Shown here one piece after another: positions 34,046 to 45,523 of a stretch of DNA of 64,000 bases; position 1 is the first letter of the stretch; each line of letters opens with the position of its first letter. The notes below the pieces were generated by a model. It ran no database searches. It saw nothing but the letters and a program-made list of their open reading frames with translations, and was not told the DNA's origin. The translations under genes were made by a program, and so were the position numbers. This DNA comes from Hysterangium stoloniferum (taxonomy: Eukaryota; Basidiomycota; Agaricomycetes; Hysterangiales; Hysterangiaceae). The stretch spans positions 930,001 to 994,000 of the forward strand of contig WHVD01000008.1 in assembly GCA_015178975.1 (NCBI GenBank). The letters are read 5' to 3'.

Positions 34046-34390
34046 CAAAAACCATGATACGGCACGAATTGCCCGAAGCTCAGTCGCTGCCCGGAGTTTG
34101 GCAATCTAACGACTATATTTACCTATGATAGGGTGCATGAATCACTCGTCACACTGATAGTGAGAAAACCTACCTCAGTCGCTGCCCAGAGTTTGGCAAT
34201 CTAACGACTGAGGTACCATGCAAGAAAACCTTGATGATATAGGTCACGGTGGAGGTTGTGCTCGCAACACGTGGCAGCGTTAAACAGGATCCGATAGGAT
34301 CTCAGTCCCAGTGTCGTATAGAGTTGCTACCCACTGATGGATTTTGTCAGGTTAGACTATACAGCCCAACATCTGTTATTAACAGATCTC

Positions 34391-35397
34391 GTTGTGTTCG
34401 AAATGATGATGAAACACCCTCCTCCTAAGGGAGATTCACCTCTTTCTTTTACTTTTTACTGTGAAAATCCATATTGTGGACCATCACAAAGTGAGCTAAC
34501 ACATTATTTGACCACTGTACCCCTAAACTGTCGCCTAAGTTCCTACAATGTCAGAAGGTGATTGACCAACTGACACATTGATTGACACACAAGTAGTTTT
34601 ATTACAAGCCTATTAAACCCTTGTAGGCAGTGCATCAGCTGTTCCTTGAGGCATAAATGAGGGATAAATGTAGTCTTAAAGTTATGATGGAAGAAATGAT
34701 TGAAGACAACTTCGGTGACATGAGCTGAGGCTGCGAGGCAATCAAGGAAGTACACGCCACAAAATCGGCGCATTCTGCGTGGTCATCGATAAGGTTATCG
34801 GTTCATAGTAAGTGCATTCTCATGCTCTTATCTTACATTGATCTCAATTCGCTACAGAGCTCAGCTGTCACTGCAAGCTGTTCCGATAACAATGAAACGT
34901 CTAAGAAGACAACTTAAATAATAGTATTTCTCATGTTTGTATCAACTATCCCTGATTTAATAAGTCTACTTCATTCAATATTATCTGAAGGAACAAGTGC
35001 TATAGTCCTAGCATGTAAGTGTCCACCTGCTTCTGAGATAACTTAAAAACGAGTTATGACAGATTTATCAACTCTCTTGGTACACTTCCACCATCTTGGA
35101 TAGCGTTTCTCTACTGTTCTGTTTAGTTCCGGGATTATCGACCTTGTGGCGATGTATAGTACTTACGAGCCGAGATTGCTCGTTGTCGCCGCTGGGACAG
35201 GACTTGAAAGGATGTGAAGCGACACCCCTGAAGTTCTACTGACTCCATTTTATTATTATTATGCTTTTATGGACGTTGCAGACGACATGGAAGATTCTCA
35301 ATTGGCGGGCCGTCAGGGGGGATTTTGCCCTCTTGCTTTATGCGTTTGCCTTTGGAACCGCATATTACGTTACGCGATACTACGGGAGAACTCCTAA
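34391..35397 (+). repeat. Block B, right copy, upstream of the P450 pseudogene
   Basis: Matches the reverse complement of 7616-8885. It lacks the 410-bp insertion seen there but has about 127 bp extra at 34431-34557, between cctcctaagg and ggtgattgacc. Because its right end runs into P450 coding sequence, this copy is probably closest to the original arrangement: the region upstream of a P450 gene. Confidence 0.8.
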
Positions 35398-36008
35398 ACG
35401 CTGTCCTTAACGAGACTCTCCGTCTCGGTTCCCCCTTTTTTCTTCCACGGATCGTTCCGGCTGGAGGGGTCACCGTAGACGGGAGATTTATCCCTGGTGG
35501 TACGATAGTAGCGATTGCTGCCTATTCTCAACAGGTCAGTCCCGAAATATACCCTCCAGATCCTTTAGTAGGTTTATTTAAAAAAATTTCTTTCATTCGT
35601 CGATTAACGCACTGGTCTCTCTCTCAAGTTGTTTCGTCCCGAGAGATGATATCCTGACAGCAGACATGCTCAGGCCACGTTGTACTCATTCTCTTCGAGT
35701 GAGTGCGTTTATATATGCCAACGCACTCACATTTGCCTGACCCATTTACTTTGTTTTATGTCATTTGACAACACTACCTCCCTTGCGACTTAGGTCCACA
35801 TGTTTGCATTGCAAAAAGTTTTGCGTACCAGGAAATGCGTTATGTCATGGCAAGGCTAGTGCTCGCGTTCGATATGAGCCTGCCCAACTCTTTCGATGTC
35901 GACGCCTTTCGCGACGGCATACAAAACATGCGCACGACGATTTTTCAGAGGCCGCTTGTAGTCAAAGTTTCTAGGAGGTCGAAGGTAACTATCGATGGCG
36001 GCGACTAA
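35318..36008 (+). pseudogene. Cytochrome P450, C-terminal half, broken
   Basis: P450s are heme monooxygenases, in fungi often in secondary metabolism. The frame at 35325-35657 contains NETLRLGSPFFLPRIV, with the E-x-x-R of helix K, followed by GRFIPGGTIVAI, a typical beta-sheet block. A degraded 130-bp stretch follows, then 35790-36008 reads LGPHVCIAKSFAYQEMRYVMARL, the heme-binding loop with its Cys, and ends VVKVSRRS. In the loop the usual F..G.R.C.G has lost the leading Phe-region, the Arg (His here) and the last Gly (Ala here). The N-terminal half, including the membrane anchor and I-helix, is absent. It is a pseudogene. Confidence 0.88.
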
Positions 36009-36835
36009 GACAACCAGCCGTCTTAATATAATCTCAATGAAAGCCCGGCTTCTCCGTCGAATTAGGCACCGAAATCAACTCTACACATAAAGACAACCTA
36101 TATATAAGACCTCGTAAATGGTTCGCCTCAATCTCTGTATGAATTTAACACCTCTATGTTTTTTCTCAAATGGCTTCCATTGCCTTTATGTACCCTCTAT
36201 TTTGTTCAACGGCGAAAAATCAATAGCACGAAGGCTGTGATGATTATTGAGATTATCGAATTTTGATCTGCATGACTTGAAGACTCACCCTCAACCACTG
36301 GCACAGCTAGGAACGAGTCAAGTCCCTTCATCATGTCGCTCAATAAAGAGCTGCTACGGCTCTGCATCAGGCCCTACCAAATTATGTAGCAATAAAGTTC
36401 TGCCTCAGTCTACTGTGAACTTGCTTACAAAATTATTGCACCCCCCAAAGACCATTTCCCCCTACCCATGCGCATGCCGTCGGTGATCTACCAATGAAGA
36501 TGCATGATTGGAAATGCACCATAAAATCGTACGACTAGTGCCCAAGACATCCTCCTAATTCTACCGTGCCGTCGGACGTTTGACGCGTTTCAATGCATTT
36601 CAACAATTGCCGTGTGCTTCGTTCCAAAGGCGCCCAAAAGTGAGAGACACTGCATTACAGCCACGTATCAATGATACATGCCTACTTAAGACTGATATAC
36701 TAGTACGATACCTTGCTCCTGTGAAGGCATTAACCCAGATCTTCTTGCGGTTCGCGTGCATATCTTTCGTCTTCTGCTTGAAGAACAGACCGACAGCCTG
36801 AGTGTGGCCAGGCAGGATGTATGAGTCACTTTTCT
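36009..36835. other. Spacer with an unrecognised coding-like scrap
   Basis: No gene is identified. On the minus strand 36600-36839 reads an uninterrupted 79-codon frame containing LPGHTQAVGLFFKQKTKDMH, which I do not recognise; it abuts the truncated gypsy protease and may be sequence at the breakpoint of that element. The rest (36009-36560) shows nothing. Confidence 0.3.
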
Positions 36836-36839
36836 CCAT

Positions 36840-37323
36840 GCAGACATGTTGCCGGCTTGAGTATTTGCTATGTTGCTAGTGCCATCAAACAAACACAAGG
36901 AGATTGTGGGGATCAATTGAAGTTTCAGATTATGTTTCAAAGCAAAGGCAGTATCTACAAAACAATGTGTGGAGCCAGAATCTATCAAAGCTTGGAACAC
37001 TAGATGTTCAAGAGAGTCAGAAATGAGGTTTACAAATAATGAGTCAGGATTGATAAAAGTGGAAGTGTTGAGATGGATAACCTCGGAAATACAGAGGGAG
37101 TCAATGCAACCCTCTGTCCGTGCAGATTCTGGAGGGTTGCTTACTCTTTTTTCGACACCGTGGCGGGTTTTTCCTTCAACACAGTAGTTGCTGGAGTAGT
37201 TGCCACATGAGTCTTGAAAGAGCTTGACTTATCAGTGCAGTTGGAAACCTTGTGTCTGCCTTTTCCACAGAAAAGACAGAGGTCATTATCCATGTGTCAT
37301 TGTTTTTCCTTCAGGGTGAAGGG
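36840..37323 (-). pseudogene. gag C-terminus and protease start of the minus-strand gypsy
   Basis: On the minus strand LCLFCGKGRHKVSNC (CX2CX4HX4C) is a zinc knuckle at about 37230-37280. After a Lys/Thr-rich linker and several frame changes comes FQALIDSGSTHCFVDTAFAL (about 36930-36995), the D-S-G motif of a retroviral-type aspartic protease. The frame ends near 36836 where the element is truncated. Continuity with 43906-44858 is shown by the duplicated aaggg and the joined reading GKLTLHPEG. Confidence 0.85.
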
Positions 37324-38386
37324 TGTTACGACCGTGTCGTAACCCATGTCGCAACCCGATGGTCTCCGAGAATACTACAGTCTATCAATGTTCAAAGTTA
37401 TTGATCAAGTCATCATTTCGGCAACCTTCGGAATACCGACACTGACGTATACCTTCACGGCGATCAAACCTTGTTTACCCCCCTGTCAAAATATACTCTA
37501 CCATCTGGTTATGCTTTGATACGTCCCCTTTCATTATGATGATCCGTTTTGCTCTATGTTTCACATATGCCCATATATACCTGTAGCCTGTGGACTATTC
37601 CCTTTTCTCGTAATTCCGCTCTCGGCTAAATCTCGGCTTCCGAACTTATTGTAACTTTCCGGTTCCTAGTCAAGCTTATTTGTCAATGCCGTTTTCCGCT
37701 CTTCCCTTAGTTCGTAGTTTCTAGACGCCGATAACCCATATATAAACCCGCTGTAATGTAACTACTAGACAATCAGAATATCAACTTAGAATATCAACTT
37801 AGAATATCGACTTAGATCGACTTATATATCCCTCTAATTTCCGACTCCATTATGTATTCACGACCACCACATTCCGACTCCATCCGATTTACGATTCAAC
37901 CTACATTTACGACTTCAACCTCTAATCTCCGACTCTCAGTCTCCGACTCTCAGTCTCCGACTCTCAGTCTCCGACTCTCAGTCTCCGACTCTCAGTCTCC
38001 GACTCTCAGTCTCCGACTCTCAGTCTCCGACTCTCAGTCTCCGACTCTCAGTCCCCGACACTCTCAGTCTCCGACTGTCTCAGTCTCCGACTGTCTCAGT
38101 CTCCGACTCTCAGTCTCTGACTCTCTCGGTCTCCGACTCTCTCAGTCTCTGACTCTCTCAGCCTCCAACTCTTGGTCTCCGACCCCTCAACCCAACCCTC
38201 AACTTATCCTTTGGTTTCCGATCGGTAGTTTACCGAGAGGTTTACTTGACAGGACTAGTTTTCGCCCGCCCGAAATTTAAGGACACCTGACGGTAACTTG
38301 CGAGGGTGCAGCACATAAGCTGAAGCCAAGTCCTTCCGTTCGGTCCCCGTCGGTCTGCCGACATCCGTCAGTTTCTGCTCTTAACA
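37324..38386 (+). repeat. 5' LTR (family 1), 1063 bp, with minisatellite
   Basis: Starts TGTTACGACCGTGTCG and ends GCTCTTAACA; TATA-like catatataaaccc near 37737. The minisatellite spans about 37931-38165: eight units of gactctcagtctcc, then single and double copies of 16-bp variants. Confidence 0.95.
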
Positions 38387-40630
38387 GTATATTCTGATTT
38401 CTACTCGCAAACCCGTCCTTATATCTATTCATTTGTTCATCACTCCACATCGGCATCGCATTACTTATCTTTTACAGAACCCTTTTGTGTTTTCAGACAT
38501 CACTCTGATTTCCAGATGCAAAGATAAGTTAATGGCCAAAGCTGATCCTGTTTTACTCAGATTCCACTCATTTTGCCCTGCCTCGATCCTTGTTTTGTCC
38601 TGCCCTTGGTTTGCTCGGCTCCCGATTATTTCTGGATATTCCGAATGGACTAATTTACCACTAGTCACCATACTCTCGGAATCCATCGGCTTCTGGAAAT
38701 TCGCTATGTCTGCCATTTGCCTTGATGGTATATTATGGATTCAAGTTCGCAATGTGTTGGCCACCTAGTGCTTGGTTTTCTTTACAGATATACCTTCCTA
38801 AACCATTGCTCATAACTCCAAATCGACATCGCCTTGCTTACCCTTGTTCTTTGCCTCGCCTTCGGACCTTTTTCGGGTCCCGACCCCTTTTCCGAACTTT
38901 TGTTTGGACCCTTTTCCGACCTACCCTTTGGTCCATGCTGTCCCATGCATGTTCCTTGCTTTGTCACTACCTTCCGACCCATTCTCCGACTATTCTCCGA
39001 CTATTCGGATTCCTCTCAACCTCTGCATTGATTCCTACAATGACTCTCCAGACTTTCCGGTTTTTTCGGCAGGTCGGACTCCGAGTCAGGAAGATTTTAT
39101 GCAGTACCCATCTCTCATCGGCTTTTGCAACCTGGATACATTCCAAACTGCAATACACTTTCCGGTTCCCTTCTGGGACATTTTCTGGCTCTTTTCAGTT
39201 TCTCTGAGGAGCATTTACCTGTTTCCCTTGTGGAACAAATCTGGACGTCACCCCTTTGACTAGCAGTATGAGTTGCTTGATTATTTCTAGGATACCACTG
39301 TCTCACCCACTATAATCCGTTGATTTCTGGGTATTGAGCAGTAAATTTTCCGAAACTTCCGATGCCTCTCATTTGACTGTATTGGTCTGCTCTGAATATT
39401 TTCAGACATCTCTGGCCTTCGGGCAACCCTTTGCCTTTCTGGGCATTTCTGGCCTTTTGGTACCTCTGGTTCCTTTTGGCATGTTCTACTCTTTCAGTCA
39501 ACTTTGGATTCTTCGGATTCCTTGGATTTCCGGACTTTCCGGAATCTTCGGACCCTTTGGATTTCAATTACCTGTTGAGTATATGCTCGTGAAGATCAGT
39601 TTAATCTGGCTTTTCAGGCATCTCTGGCCTTCGGGCACCCATGGCCCTTCTGGGCCTAGCCTTTTCGGCATCTCTGGTCTTTTGGCTTACCACTCTCTCA
39701 CTTAAACTCGGATTCCATGGTTATTTCCGAACTTTCCGGAACCCTCAGAACTTTTGGATTCTTCGGACTTCCGGACTTTCCGGAATTTCCAGACCCTTTG
39801 GATCCTACATATTTGTTGAGTGATTGTTTGCTGAGATCAGTTAATCCAGCCTTTCAGGCACTTTTGGCCTTCGGGCAACCCTCAGCCCTTTTCTCGGGCA
39901 CCCCTGGCCTCTTTTGGCACTCTTGGCCTTCGGGCAACCCTCGGCCCTTTTTGGGCACCTCAAGCCTTTTGGCATATTTGGCCTTTTAGGCATTTTATGG
40001 CTGTTTTCGGCATGTTCAACACTTTCACTTAACTTCGGATTCCTCAGATTTCCGGACTTTCCGGAATCCTTGGACCTTTCCGTTCCCAATTATCTGTTGA
40101 GTGTTTGCTTGCCAAAAATCAGTTTAATCCAGCCTTTTCAGGCAAACTTTGGCCTTCGGGCAATCCTAGCCTTTTGGATCCCTGGCCTCTCTTCCGGCCT
40201 TTTCAGCCCTTTTGTCCGACTTCAAATTCTGTGAATTTTCCGACCTTTCTGGAAACTTCGGACTTTCCAAAACCTTTGGATTTTCGGAATTTCTTGGACT
40301 TCCGAAATCCTCAAATTTTCAGGACCCTCGGACTTTCCGAAAACCTTGGACTCTCCAAATTTTAACTCTTTGTTGAGTTTTCCTTCTTGCCATGATTGTT
40401 TTTATCTTGGCTTTTTAGCATATATGGCCTTTTGCGCCATTCCAACCCTTTTAGCATACTTGGTCTTTTGGCACCAATGTTTCAGCTCAATTTCAGATTT
40501 CCGGATTTTCCGACCTCTTCGAACTTTTGGAAACTTCGGATTCCGAAAATGCCATCACCCGGCCCTTCTCCGAAGACCTCTCTCTCTGCCTTCAATATGG
40601 TCATCCACTTCCGTCCCAGCCACCTTGGTG
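38387..40630 (+). repeat. Pyrimidine-rich repetitive spacer in place of gag
   Basis: More than 2 kb built from drifting units containing ttccggactttccggaat, ttcggacctttt and ggccttcgggcaaccct. The plus strand is strongly pyrimidine-rich. Frames here (for example 39334-39705) are repetitive in Phe, Gly, Leu and Pro and are not genes. It occupies the position where gag, protease and RT should be. Confidence 0.8.
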
Positions 40631-42250
40631 GAAAACCCGACGCTATGACTAGACGATGGGACGTCTATCCTAAAGAGGGGAGTAGCAACTATGCCACAGT
40701 TAATCTGCATAAATTCAAGCCTATGTTTCATCGGAACAACTGTCCGAGTTAATCCGAGCTACTTACCTTATACATCCAGTCATGCGCAGTGTTATCCTTA
40801 TGGACACCGAAAATTACATCAAGATATACTATCGGCAATTCCATTAGACCCAGTCACCAAAGCACACCTCAATAACCCATCCGACCCCGATCATTCCCGA
40901 TGGTCACTCGACCCGCAAGGTTTCATTAAACTTGACAATTGCATATATGTTCCGGACTCCGACACTTTCCGACTTCGAGTTTTACAGCATAAACATGACC
41001 ACCAGATCTCGGGACATTTTCAGTATCAATTTACCATTGGACTTATCCAAAGAGAAAATACATGGCCTGGTCTCCGAGATTTTGTCAAGCATTATTGTAA
41101 ATCATGCACCAACTGTGCACGTTCCAAATCAAGACGTCACAAACCATATGGCCTACTCAAACAATACCGGAAAAACCCTGGAATTCAATATCAATGGATT
41201 TCATCGAACACCTACCGGCATCCAACGGCCATACCACAATTCTCGTTGTTGTGGATCAGCTTACCAAGCAAAGTATTTTCATTCCAACTTATGATACAGT
41301 AACATCCATACAGTTCGCCGAATTGTTCAACACTCATGTATTCTCCAAGCATGACATTTCCGTTGCATGTCACTTCCGATCGCAGATCCGAGTTCATCTC
41401 TCACTTTTTAGGTCACTCGGAAAAGCACTTGACATGAAACTCCATTTCACTTCCGGCTACCACCCGGAAAGCAATGGCCAAACCAAACGCACTAATCAAA
41501 CATTGGAACAGTACATCCGAGTCTATTGCAACTATCAACAAGACAATTGGAAATCACTTCTACTGCTTGCCGAATTCGCATATAACAACACCCCAAATGC
41601 TACTACCGGCATTTCGCCTTTCTTCGCAAATAAAGGCTACAACCCAAATATCGCTATCCATCTGGAACGCGATCTCACTTCAACCCGTGCTCAGGACTTT
41701 GTCACAAACCTCAATGAGCTACACCAAGAACTTCGAAAGAACATCACATCGGCCCACGAACATTACCAACACTCCACAGACAAAAATCGGCTGCCACCCC
41801 CTGAACTCAAGATCGGTGACCGAGTATTTGTCAAAACCGAGTTCTTCCAAAAGCCGAGTTCTTCCGAATGACTAGGCCATCCAAAAAGCTCGCCAACAAG
41901 TACTTAGGACCTTTTGAAATTATAGCACAAGCAGGCATGCTCTCTTGGACGCTTCAGCTCCCCGAGAATATGCATGCAGTACACCTAGTACAACCTTCGC
42001 CTCCACCCATGGTTATTGATGGGGAACCCGAATTCGAGATATCGGAAATCCTAGATTCAAATATGGATAATCACCGAAGTACCTGCAAACTACTCTATTT
42101 GGTCAAGTGGACAGGTTACGAAGGTACCAATGAATAAGTATCCTGGATTCTTGCCACAGAACTCGGAAACACATCGGACATTATCAAAGACTTCCATCAA
42201 GCATATCTGAACATATCCGGACCCCTATCATCTACAGCATCCCGACATTT
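40631..42250 (+). pseudogene. Integrase plus chromodomain of the defective gypsy
   Basis: The zinc-binding HHCC part is seen as LQHKHDHQISGHFQYQF and CKSCTNCARSKSR. The core starts SMDFIEHLPASNGHTTIL with the first Asp; the second Asp (HVTSDRRSEFISHF) is in a shifted frame near 41370; the Glu is in YHPESNGQTKRTNQTLE. After a frameshift near 41868 the frame continues KKLANKYLGPFEI and ends in a chromodomain: EFEISEILDSNMD, YLVKWTGYEGTNE, a stop at about 42135, then SWILATELGN. At least three frame changes and one stop make it non-functional. It would insert element DNA into chromosomes and target chromatin if intact. Confidence 0.88.
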
Positions 42251-42855
42251 TCCGACACCCATATTTGTGTATCCTGTCTCGTTTCCTTCACTTCCTCCTC
42301 AGCCCTCTCAGTGGCTGCCAGCAATTCGGCATTCCCTGTTGCCCCCGGTAACACTCCGGCCCCTCATAGGCAATTTCCGGTCCATCTGGACATCTTCTGG
42401 CTTTTCCGGGACCTTTCTGTCCTACTGGTTAGCGTTTATTCTCGCACTGCCTTGCACCCTCTGCATTTTGGCATCTTCAGACTTTTGTCACCCTGTCCCC
42501 CTTGCCCTGTTTGTCTGCTCCCACATTTTCAGTGTGCTCGGATCCCTCGGAACTTCCAGACTCTGTCCCGGACCTTTTCGGACTTTCAGACCTTATTGGA
42601 TTTTCGGAATTTTTAGGTTTCCGGACCTTTTCGAGGTTTGAACTTACATTCAAGTATCCAAACATGACCATGGTCTCGTCCTGACCTTCATCTCGATCTT
42701 GACTTTCCGAATCCTCTCCGAATCCTTTCTGAATCCTTTCTGAACTTTTCCGAACCCTTTCCAGCACCTTCCCATCCCCTTCCGACCTTCCTGCCTTCAC
42801 CTTATTCTTCAGCACTTTTCAGCCTCCTTGGGATTTCGGCCAAATGGGGGGATAC
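42251..42855 (+). repeat. Second pyrimidine-rich spacer before the 3' LTR
   Basis: Similar in composition to 38387-40630 (ttccggaccttttcggactttc-type units), non-coding, followed by the purine-rich tract caaatggggggata just before the LTR. Confidence 0.75.
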
Positions 42856-43900
42856 TGTTACGACCGTGTCGTAACCCATGTCGCAACCCGATGGTCTCCG
42901 AGAATACTACAGTCTATCAATGTTCGAAGTTATTGATCAAGTCATCATTTCGGCAACCTTCGGAATACCGACACTGACGTATACCTTCACGGCGATCAAA
43001 CCTTGTTTACGCCCCTGTCAAAATATACTCTACCATCTGGTTATGCTTTGATACGTCCCCTTTCATTATGATGATCTGTTTTACTCTATGTTTCACATAT
43101 GCCCATATATACCTGTAGCCCGTGGACTATTCCCTTTTCTCGTAATTCCGCTCTCGGCTAAATCTCGGCTTCCGAACTTATTGTAACTTTCCGGTTCCTA
43201 GTCAAGCTTATTTGTCAATGCCGTTTTCCGCTCTTCCCTTAGTTCGTAGTTTCTAGATGCCGATAACCCATATATAAACCCGCTGTAATGTAACTACTAG
43301 ACAATCAGAATATCAACTTAGAATATCAACTTAGAATATCAACTTAGATCGACTTATATATCCCTCTAATTTCCGACTCCATTATGTATTCACGACCACC
43401 ACATTCCAACTCCATCCGATTTACGATTCAACCTACATTTACGACTTCAACCTCTAATCTCCGACTCTCAGTCTCCGACTCTCAGTCCCCGACACTCTCA
43501 GTCTCCGACTGTCTCAGTCTCCGACTGTCTCAGTCTCCGACTGTCTCAGTCTCCGACTGTCTCAGTCTCCGACTGTCTCAGTCTCCGACTCTCAGTCTCT
43601 GACTCTCTCGGTCTCTGACTCTCTCAGTCTCTGACTCTCTCAGTCTCTGACTCTCTCAGTCTCTGACTCTCTCAGCCTCCAACTCTTGGTCTCCGACCCC
43701 TCAACCCAACCCTCAACTTATCCTTCGGTTTCCGATGGGTAGTTTACCGAGAGGTTTACTTGACAGGACTAGTTTTCGCCCGCCCGAAATTTAAGGACAC
43801 CTGACGGTAACTTGCGAGGGCGCAGCACATAAGCTGAAGCCAAGTCCTTCCGTTCGGTCCCCGTCGGTCTGCCGACATCCATCAGTTTCTGCTCTTAACA
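42856..43900 (+). repeat. 3' LTR (family 1), 1045 bp, with differently expanded minisatellite
   Basis: Same ends as the 5' LTR. In the minisatellite (about 43463-43680) it has one plain gactctcagtctcc unit before the variant ending cccc (eight in the 5' LTR), five gactgtctcagtctcc units (two in the 5' LTR) and three gactctctcagtctct units (one in the 5' LTR). Confidence 0.95.
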
Positions 43901-43905
43901 AAGGG

Positions 43906-44858
43906 TGAGTTTACCGTCAGAACCCAACAAATGGGAAATGTCAGGTTTGTCGGAAGTTGACTGTTTTCCTTTGTTGGATTTCTTTTCTTTCTTCTGGTTG
44001 GAAGTTGATTTGCCAGAATTATTGTTGCCAGAGTTACCAGAGGTATTGCCAGAATTGTTACCTTGAGACTTGCTTGTTGAGGTTTTGTTATGAGAACGTT
44101 CTGTTGGATTTTCTTGGGAGATTCCTGCTTTGCGTTCCCAATAACAGGTGCTGAATTGTTGAGCTTTTGACCACAAAAGTTGGAGGCTTTAAGGCTTTCC
44201 TTCTTTGCAGATATTGTCTTTCAGGTGGGGCAGAAGACCCATGTAGAAATGGTGTTTGAGGGTGGAGTCATCCCATCCACAATGTGCAGTGAGAGTATTG
44301 AATTTAACAAGGTACTCGGAGACTCATTGGTTGTCCTTCATCTTGCGCATCGTCAATTGATTTTCAGCATCACCAGATTCATCATAAGGTCCAAAATTAG
44401 TTTCCAGTTCTTCAACAAATGCATCCCAATCATCAAGCCAAGCAGGTATTTCAGAAGAAATCCCAGAAACTCCAGGTTCAAACCAGTCTTGGGCCATGTC
44501 TAAGATAAGAGAGGATGAAGTTGACTTTTCGACTATCAGTTTTGAATGCCCCAGGTTGATCATGGAAACTGAAATGGCATTGAAGAAGGAAATTCTTCAA
44601 CTTCTTCAGATCTTTACTGGTAAATGGTTTGGGTTCTTTGACTCCAGTACAGGTGGACTCCTTACTTTCCTCAGCAGATTTCAAGTAGTCAGCAAATTTA
44701 GTGATGGGTTTGAAGAACATCACATCAGTCAGTTCATTGGCTTTCTGCTTACCCTTGGCAGGCCAAGCTTCATCATCATTGTTACTATTATGATCAGAAC
44801 CTTCGGGAGCATTGGGATCTTCTGCTACCTCAGGAACCTCAATAATAGTGGCTGACAT
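43906..44858 (-). pseudogene. gag N-terminal part of the minus-strand gypsy
   Basis: The start MSATIIEVPEVAEDPNAPEG at 44858 opens an acidic leader. The capsid part includes FKPITKFADYLKSA, NFLLQCHFSFHDQPGAF and, after a frame change near 44500, PAWLDDWDAFVEELETNFG, typical of Ty3/gypsy gag (retrotransposon gag domain). A second break near 44330 follows KMKDNQ. Then a long Asn/Gly/Ser/Lys-rich linker (NNSGNTSGNSGNNNSGKS) leads to the insertion point at 43906. Full gag would continue at 37323. Confidence 0.85.
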
Positions 44859-44994
44859 GAGCAGTTGATTAGAAGATTCAGCTACAGGCTGAGTAGTATA
44901 GAGTTGTAAAGGGGATCAAAGTAGAGATGTTCCTTCAGGGATTTTACATTTGGGACCCATATTAAGTGAATTGTAGGTTTGAGATCTGATATAC

Positions 44995-45523
44995 TGTTAA
45001 GTGTTGGGTTTACAGGAAACTATTATGGAAACTATCAGAAAGTTACTGGGAATCAGAAACTTCTAGATAGGGTCAGGATGTCGGCTTCAGCTTATGTGAT
45101 GTGCCCCTACACAGACACTAGTTGTCCTTAATTTCAGAAGTGAATGTTATGCCAGAAGATACAGATATTCAGAGTTCTGAAGAGTTCTGAATATCGAGCA
45201 TACAGAAAGACAGAAGGAATAGCAAACTAAGTTGATATCAGATCTAAGGTATAGGTACAAATGTGCAAGACTAATATATGTCCTGTGGTTATTGTACTAC
45301 AAACTAAGATCACAATAAGACAGAATAGAATAGGGATTACAGAGTAGAGAAACAATAAACAAACAAATGAATACTTGTCAAACAGACAAGTTGCCAAATA
45401 CAGAACAAAGCAGAATAGTGGAGTATCAGGAACTAGGGGGGAGATTCCATGGATGGAAGATGGGATCAGAAAGTGGATATGGAAATTGTGGAAGATGGAA
45501 GTAACTGGGAACAGGTTGTAACA
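44995..45523 (-). repeat. 5' LTR of the minus-strand gypsy
   Basis: In reverse complement it matches the solo LTR at 46733-47316 (shared ggcttcagctKatgtg, gaatatcgagcatacag and agtaaactaagttga stretches). On the plus strand it starts tgttaagtgttggg and ends gaacaggttgtaaca. The base next to the LTR end (gtatatcagat, reading leftward) may hold the primer-binding site; tatcaga resembles sites for initiator Met-tRNA. Confidence 0.8.

Larger units (their letters stand above)
37324..43900 (+). mobile_element. Young-looking but defective gypsy element, 6577 bp, TSD AAGGG
   Basis: Two family 1 LTRs (37324-38386 and 42856-43900) are flanked by a perfect aaggg duplication (37319-37323, 43901-43905). 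A purine-rich caaatggggggatac precedes the 3' LTR, and gtatattctgatttc follows the 5' LTR. Between them lie only an integrase and a chromodomain (40640-42250), framed by 2.2 kb and 0.6 kb of pyrimidine-rich repetitive spacer. Gag, protease, RT and RNase H are absent. Outside the minisatellite the LTRs differ at only about a dozen sites, so the element inserted recently, probably using proteins from another copy. Confidence 0.93.
36836..45523 (-). mobile_element. Minus-strand gypsy element (family 2-related), 5' part only, split by another gypsy
   Basis: Reading leftward: the 5' LTR (44995-45523), the gag start at 44858, gag to 43906, the inserted 6.6-kb element (37324-43900), the end of gag with a zinc knuckle near 37280, and the start of protease up to about 36836. 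RT, RNase H, integrase and the 3' LTR are missing, so the element was truncated at the protease. Frameshifts occur in gag. Confidence 0.83.

Noticed and set aside
37852-38280. 142-codon Ser-rich open frame as a gene
   Set aside because: It is the translation of the LTR minisatellite; since 14 is not a multiple of three, all frames stay open by repetition.
38433-40234. Several plus-strand frames in the gypsy spacer as gag
   Set aside because: They are low-complexity, without zinc knuckle or capsid-like sequence, and frames overlap each other.
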